The notes under the pieces are model-generated. The model made no database searches. It was given only the letters and a program-made list of their open reading frames with translations, and was not told the DNA's origin. From JBEVEP01 sp040512755 (GTDB taxonomy: Bacteria; Pseudomonadota; Alphaproteobacteria; Rhizobiales; Rhizobiaceae): DNA of 8,475 bases. The translations under genes were made by a program, and so were the position numbers. The DNA lies in contig JBEVEP010000171.1 of NCBI GenBank assembly GCA_040512755.1, positions 1-8,475 of the forward strand. Reading direction: 5' to 3'. Shown one piece after another: positions 5,504 through 8,475 of the stretch (position 1 is the first letter of the stretch; each line of letters opens with the position of its first letter).

Positions 5504-7034
5504 CTAGGCGGCCTGGGCCAGCCTCTCAGCTGCGATCCGGTAGGAGATAGCCTCTGCGAGATGGATGCGACCCACAGTGTCAACGCCGTCGAGATCGGCA
5601 AGGGTTCGCGCCACCTTCAGCACGCGATGGTATGCGCGCGCTGAAAAGCCAAGCTTCTCGCTGGCATCGCGCAGCAAGGACAGTCCTGCCGGGTCCAGAA
5701 CAGCAATCTCTTCGACCAGCGCGGTCACGCAGTGCGCATTGGTCGTAACTGTCGGAAACCCGAGCCTTTCAAACCGTTCGCGCTGGATATCTCGTGCCCG
5801 AGCCACACGCTCTGCAACCGAGGCGCTTGTCTCAGCCTTGCCAGGCCGGATCAGGTCCGCAGCCGAAACAGCGGGAACTTCGATCCTGAGGTCGATCCTA
5901 TCGAGCAGCGGACCGGAGATTCGTGATTGGTAATCCGATTGACAGCGCGGGCCACGCGCGCAGCGGTAGCCGGGTTCGCCAGCCATGCCGCATCTGCATG
6001 GGTTCATGGCGGCCACGAGCTGGATGCGCGCCGGATACGTCACGCGATGATTGGCTCGAGCGATGGCACACTCGCCAGCTTCGAGGGGCTGGCGCAGCGA
6101 GTCGAGCACAGCCGGCGTAAATTCGGGAAATTCATCGAGGAAGAGTACGCCGTGATGAGCGAGCGAAACCTCACCCGGCCGGATGCGCAATCCGCCCCCG
6201 ACCATCGCCGCCATGGAGGCGGAATGGTGTGGGGCCCGAAAAGGTCGCCGGTCGGTCAACTGGCCGCCGGCGAGTTCCCCAGCTATCGACGCGACCATAG
6301 AGACTTCGAGCAGTTCCTTGGGCGCCAGCGGCGGCAGGATCGAAGGGAGGCGCTGCGCCAACATCGACTTTCCCGAGCCTGGAGGCCCGACCATCAGAAG
6401 GTTGTGCCCGCCAGCCGCGGCCACTTCGAGGGCGCGCTTGGCGCTCTCCTGCCCTTTGATGTCGGCAAGGTCCGGCAGGCCGCGAGGCGGTGCATGTATT
6501 CTTGCCTCGGGCCTCGACAACACCTGCGTTCCGCGAAAGTGGTTGGCGACGGCGATGAGGCTGCGGGGGGCGACGATGTCAAAATCCGCACCAGCCCAGG
6601 CGGCCTCCGGTCCCGATTCATGCGGGCAGATCAGGCCTTTGCCGATGGCATTGGCGCTTATGGCGGCGGGCAGCGCACCCGCGACCGGCGCGATCGTGCC
6701 ATCAAGAGACAACTCTCCCAGCACGACGTACTTTCCGAGCGCATCGCTGGGAATCGCGCCCAGGCCGGCCATCAACCCCAAGGCAATAGGTAGATCGTAA
6801 TGACTGCCTTCCTTTGGCAAATCCGCCGGCGCAAGATTGATGGTCACTTTCTTGGCGGGCATCGAAAGCCCGGAGGCATGCAGCGCCGCCTGCACTCGTT
6901 CGCGGCTTTCGGCTACGGCCTTGTCGGGCAAACCGACGATCTGCATGCCCGCCTTTCCCGGAGCACATCACCTGCACATCAACAGGGACTGCCTCGATTC
7001 CCTGAAACGCGACCGTACTTACCCGCGAAACCAT
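5504..7034 (-). CDS. comM: ComM/YifB Mg-chelatase-like AAA+ ATPase, frameshifted near its 5' end
   Basis: An AAA+ ATPase of the YifB/ComM family. In Vibrio cholerae ComM is a hexameric helicase that drives branch migration of incoming DNA during natural transformation. The first 23 codons (from ATG 7034-7032, MVSRVSTVAFQGIEAV...) match the expected family N-terminus, with AGAGGG 6 nt upstream. The remaining 480 codons (from 6946, MQIVGLPDKAVAESRERV...) are in another frame, shifted by +1 or -2 near 6960-6972. Numbering from M at 6946: the Lon-protease-like N-terminal domain includes DLPKEGSHYDLPIALGL (42-58); Walker A GPPGSGKS (187-194); Walker B GVLFLDEF (266-273); a cysteine cluster C317, C319, C329, C335 (NPCRCG...YRCARGPRC); the arginine-finger segment GPLLDRIDL; and C-terminal SARAYHRVLKVARTLADL. 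Total span fits the usual ~510 aa. Either a sequencing error or a disrupted gene; translation restarting at 6946 would lose only about 30 residues. Confidence 0.9.
6960..6972 (-). other. Frameshift site within comM
   Basis: On the minus strand, CAG GTG ATG (ending at 6966) reads Q-V-M in the first frame and continues as TGC TCC GGG AAA GGC GGG, leading to unrelated sequence (HADRRFARQG). The second frame reads TGT GCT CCG GGA AAG GCG GGC ATG CAG, that is C-A-P-G-K-A-G-M-Q, which joins the conserved MQIVGLPDKAV block. Removing one base (or restoring two) just after ATG gives a continuous V-M-(V)-A-P-G-K-A-G-M. The first frame is open for another ~90 codons, so no stop forces ribosome slippage, and no classic slippery heptamer is present. 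Confidence 0.85.
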
Positions 7035-7241
7035 GCCGTGCCCTCTGAACCGCGTGCTTGTTAGACAAACGATCACCGGTTGATTTACAATCAGAGAAAC
7101 ACAATCATGACAGGAAATCAAGAACAGGACGGGAACAAAATAAACCTATAACGTGTATCCCATGCGATGGCGCACAAGAAGCGAATATGCAGGGAAGGAG
7201 ATGGCGGTCACGATTGCGCGCTCACCACCCCACAGGGGGGA

Positions 7242-8186
7242 TCAGGCCGAACGCCGGGCTTCGACGGCATCCCAGAATAATGCAGCGATGTCAGCCCCGC
7301 CGAATTTCCGCACCTCGCGAATACCCGTCGGAGAGGTGACGTTGATCTCGGTCATATAGCTTCCGATCACGTCGATCCCGACAAGGATGAAGCCGCGCTC
7401 CCTGAGCGACGGGCCGATGCGAGCGCAGATTTCGCGTTCCCGATCGGTCAGCTCGGTTCTTTCCGCCCGTCCGCCGACATGCATGTTCGAACGTGAGTCG
7501 TGTTCGGCTGGCACCCGGTTGATCGCGCCGACCGGTTCCCCATCCACCAGGATGATACGCTTGTCGCCGGCGCGCACTTCCTTGAGATACCGCTGAACAA
7601 TGAATGGCTCACGGAACATCTGAGCGAACATTTCAAGCAGCGAGGCAAGATTTCGGTCGGCTTCGTGCAGGTGGAATATCCCTGCGCCGCCATTGCCATA
7701 GAGCGGCTTAACGATGATGTCGCCAAACTCCCGCCGGAAAGCGTCTACTTCCTGCGGATCCTTTGTGATGAGCGTTTCGGGCATCAGGTCGGGAAACTCG
7801 GTAACGAAGATCTTCTCCGGGCTGTTACGCACCCATACGGGGTCATTGACGACCAGCGTCTTCGGATGGATCCGCTCCAGTATGTGGGTTGTTGTGATGT
7901 AATTCATGTCGAAAGGCGGATCCTGACGAAGCAAGATCACGTCCATTTCCGACAGATCAGTCCTGGTCGGTTCTCCCAGGGAATAATGGTCCCCCTTCAC
8001 ATCGCGGACTTCCATCTCTTCGATCCGCGCGAACACCTTCCCACCCACCATGGACAAGCGCTCGGGCGTGTAGTGGAAAAGCTGATGCCCGCGCCGCTGC
8101 GCTTCGAGAGACAGCGCAAAACTCGTGTCGCCAGCGATGGAGATTGTCGAGACGTGATCCATTTGAACGGCGATCTTGAGAGGCAT
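7242..8186 (-). CDS. gshB: Glutathione synthetase
   Basis: A 314-aa cytoplasmic ATP-grasp enzyme that joins gamma-glutamylcysteine and glycine to make glutathione, the second step of the pathway. Length matches E. coli GshB (316 aa). Visible motifs: MPLKIAVQMDHVSTISIAGDTSF at the N-terminus; LLRQDPPFDMNYITTT (85-100); NDPVWVRNSPEKIF (114-127); the ATP-grasp core DIIVKPLYGNGGAGIF (156-171, K160); QRYLKEVRAGDKRIILV (198-214); RSNMHVGGRAE (232-242); and the Mg-binding end IDVIGSYMTEINVTSPTGIREV (271-292). The frame is open upstream to 8375, but the start at 8186 is chosen because the homology begins there and GGAG (8196-8193, minus strand) lies 6 nt before the ATG. Upstream codons are low-complexity and lie across a hairpin. 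comM starts 207 bp downstream on the same strand. No gshA is in the window. Confidence 0.97.
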   Translation of the reverse strand: MPLKIAVQMDHVSTISIAGDTSFALSLEAQRRGHQLFHYTPERLSMVGGKVFARIEEMEVRDVKGDHYSLGEPTRTDLSEMDVILLRQDPPFDMNYITTTHILERIHPKTLVVNDPVWVRNSPEKIFVTEFPDLMPETLITKDPQEVDAFRREFGDIIVKPLYGNGGAGIFHLHEADRNLASLLEMFAQMFREPFIVQRYLKEVRAGDKRIILVDGEPVGAINRVPAEHDSRSNMHVGGRAERTELTDREREICARIGPSLRERGFILVGIDVIGSYMTEINVTSPTGIREVRKFGGADIAALFWDAVEARRSA

Positions 8187-8219
8187 GACATTCTCCGGTG
8201 GCGTTCTTGCGCGAAGCAC

Positions 8220-8248
8220 GGTGTACCGCCTTGATGACCTGATGCCAA
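8220..8248 (-). promoter_or_regulatory. Candidate gshB promoter
   Basis: On the minus strand, TTGGCA (8248-8243) is followed after exactly 17 nt by TACACC (8225-8220). This would start transcription around 8212, giving a leader of about 25 nt before the gshB ATG. The -35 is 4 of 6 to TTGACA-type sites and the -10 is only 3 of 6, so this is a placement argument more than a strong match. Confidence 0.28.
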
Positions 8249-8332
8249 TCGTCAGCACACAGAGCCACGGCAGTGAATCCAGGTTAACGGATGCTTGCGG
8301 GCCCTTTGCTATGGCTCCGGGCGTTCGTCGTT

Positions 8333-8358
8333 CGAAAAGCCAAATCGTTGGCTTTTCG
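8333..8358. terminator. Perfect 11-bp hairpin, possible bidirectional terminator
   Basis: CGAAAAGCCAA (8333-8343) and TTGGCTTTTCG (8348-8358) are perfect complements around ATCG. The AAAAGCC...GGCTTTT pattern reads as a short GC stem flanked by an A-tract and T-tract in both directions, as in many bidirectional Rho-independent terminators. The T-tract is only four bases and the stem is not very GC-rich. It could equally be the core of a dispersed repeat. Confidence 0.4.
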
Positions 8359-8386
8359 CCGCCTTCGGCGACCACTCCTCACCCCC

Positions 8387-8414
8387 CTCACGGCTGGCTG
8401 CGCGAGCCCGTGAG
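8387..8414. repeat. Inverted repeat CTCACGG/CCGTGAG
   Basis: CTCACGG (8387-8393) pairs with CCGTGAG (8408-8414). CT/AG inside extends the stem to 9 bp with one bulged C. It lies 28 bp from the perfect hairpin at 8333-8358, on the distal side from gshB. The function is unknown. Confidence 0.35.
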
Positions 8415-8475
8415 GCGAGCATTGAGCACATTCTTCGCCGTTGCCACGCCCGCTTTCGCGTCTGGCCATTGTCAA

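Larger units (their letters stand above)
8187..8475. other. Hairpin-rich region upstream of gshB, no supported gene
   Basis: These 289 bp reach the window edge. On the plus strand an ATG at 8311 opens a frame to the edge (MAPGVRRSKSQIVGFSPP...). On the minus strand two frames are open from the edge, ending near 8284 and 8303. None shows a family motif, and all pass through the hairpins, so none is called. The gene that belongs upstream of gshB may lie beyond 8475. The segment 8300-8420 has the look of an intergenic repeat. Confidence 0.5.

Noticed and set aside
5927..6793. Long plus-strand open frame (288 aa), plus another at 6183-6800
   Set aside because: Both are antisense to the conserved comM body; translations are arginine-rich and resemble no family, as expected for shadows in GC-rich DNA.
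7225..7240. CCCC-ACA-GGGG hairpin after gshB as a terminator
   Set aside because: Four-base stem without a T-run in the minus-strand direction.
7500..8234. Plus-strand open frame of 244 aa
   Set aside because: Antisense to gshB, whose ATP-grasp motifs are complete; no ribosome-binding site or recognisable domain.
8187..8375. In-frame N-terminal extension of gshB to 8375
   Set aside because: GshB homology begins at M 8186 with a ribosome-binding site; the extension runs through a perfect hairpin and would add 63 unrelated residues.

Overview
The window looks like ordinary chromosome of an alphaproteobacterium of the Hyphomicrobiales (Rhizobiales), perhaps close to Mesorhizobium or another Phyllobacteriaceae genus. 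The evidence is a soluble rhizobial-type phosphatidylethanolamine methyltransferase beside dnaJ, a PyrF with the rhizobial-looking motif FLDMKLLDIDNTV, an intracellular PHB depolymerase, a secreted transglutaminase-like protein behind a CtrA-type box, an intergenic palindromic repeat of rhizobial character, and GC-rich genes. The genus is inference.

Layout. Plus strand, 1-2785: the 3' end of dnaJ, then pmtA, an NADPH-dependent FMN reductase, pyrF and a DUF1330 protein, all co-directional. A palindromic repeat lies between pyrF and the DUF1330 gene. Next is a 317-bp intergenic region with two adjacent palindromes and a TGC-rich inverted repeat. It leads into phaZ (3103-4380), and then the transglutaminase-like cysteine proteinase gene (4530-5150) behind a perfect TTAA-N7-TTAA site. 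A 353-bp gap between convergent genes holds no gene I can support. Minus strand, 7034-5504: a comM/yifB AAA+ gene whose first 23 codons are in a different frame from the rest. Minus strand, 8186-7242: gshB. The last ~290 bp upstream of gshB hold a candidate promoter and two strong hairpins but no supported gene.

The genes are housekeeping and accessory-metabolic functions: protein folding, phosphatidylcholine synthesis, flavin redox, pyrimidine synthesis, carbon-store mobilisation, DNA branch migration during transformation, and glutathione synthesis. I found no CRISPR array, transposase, phage gene, toxin-antitoxin pair, rRNA or tRNA, and no convincing undescribed multi-gene system. The points most worth checking are the comM frameshift, the CtrA box, the tandem palindromes and TGC-rich inverted repeat before phaZ, and the hairpin-rich segment upstream of gshB.
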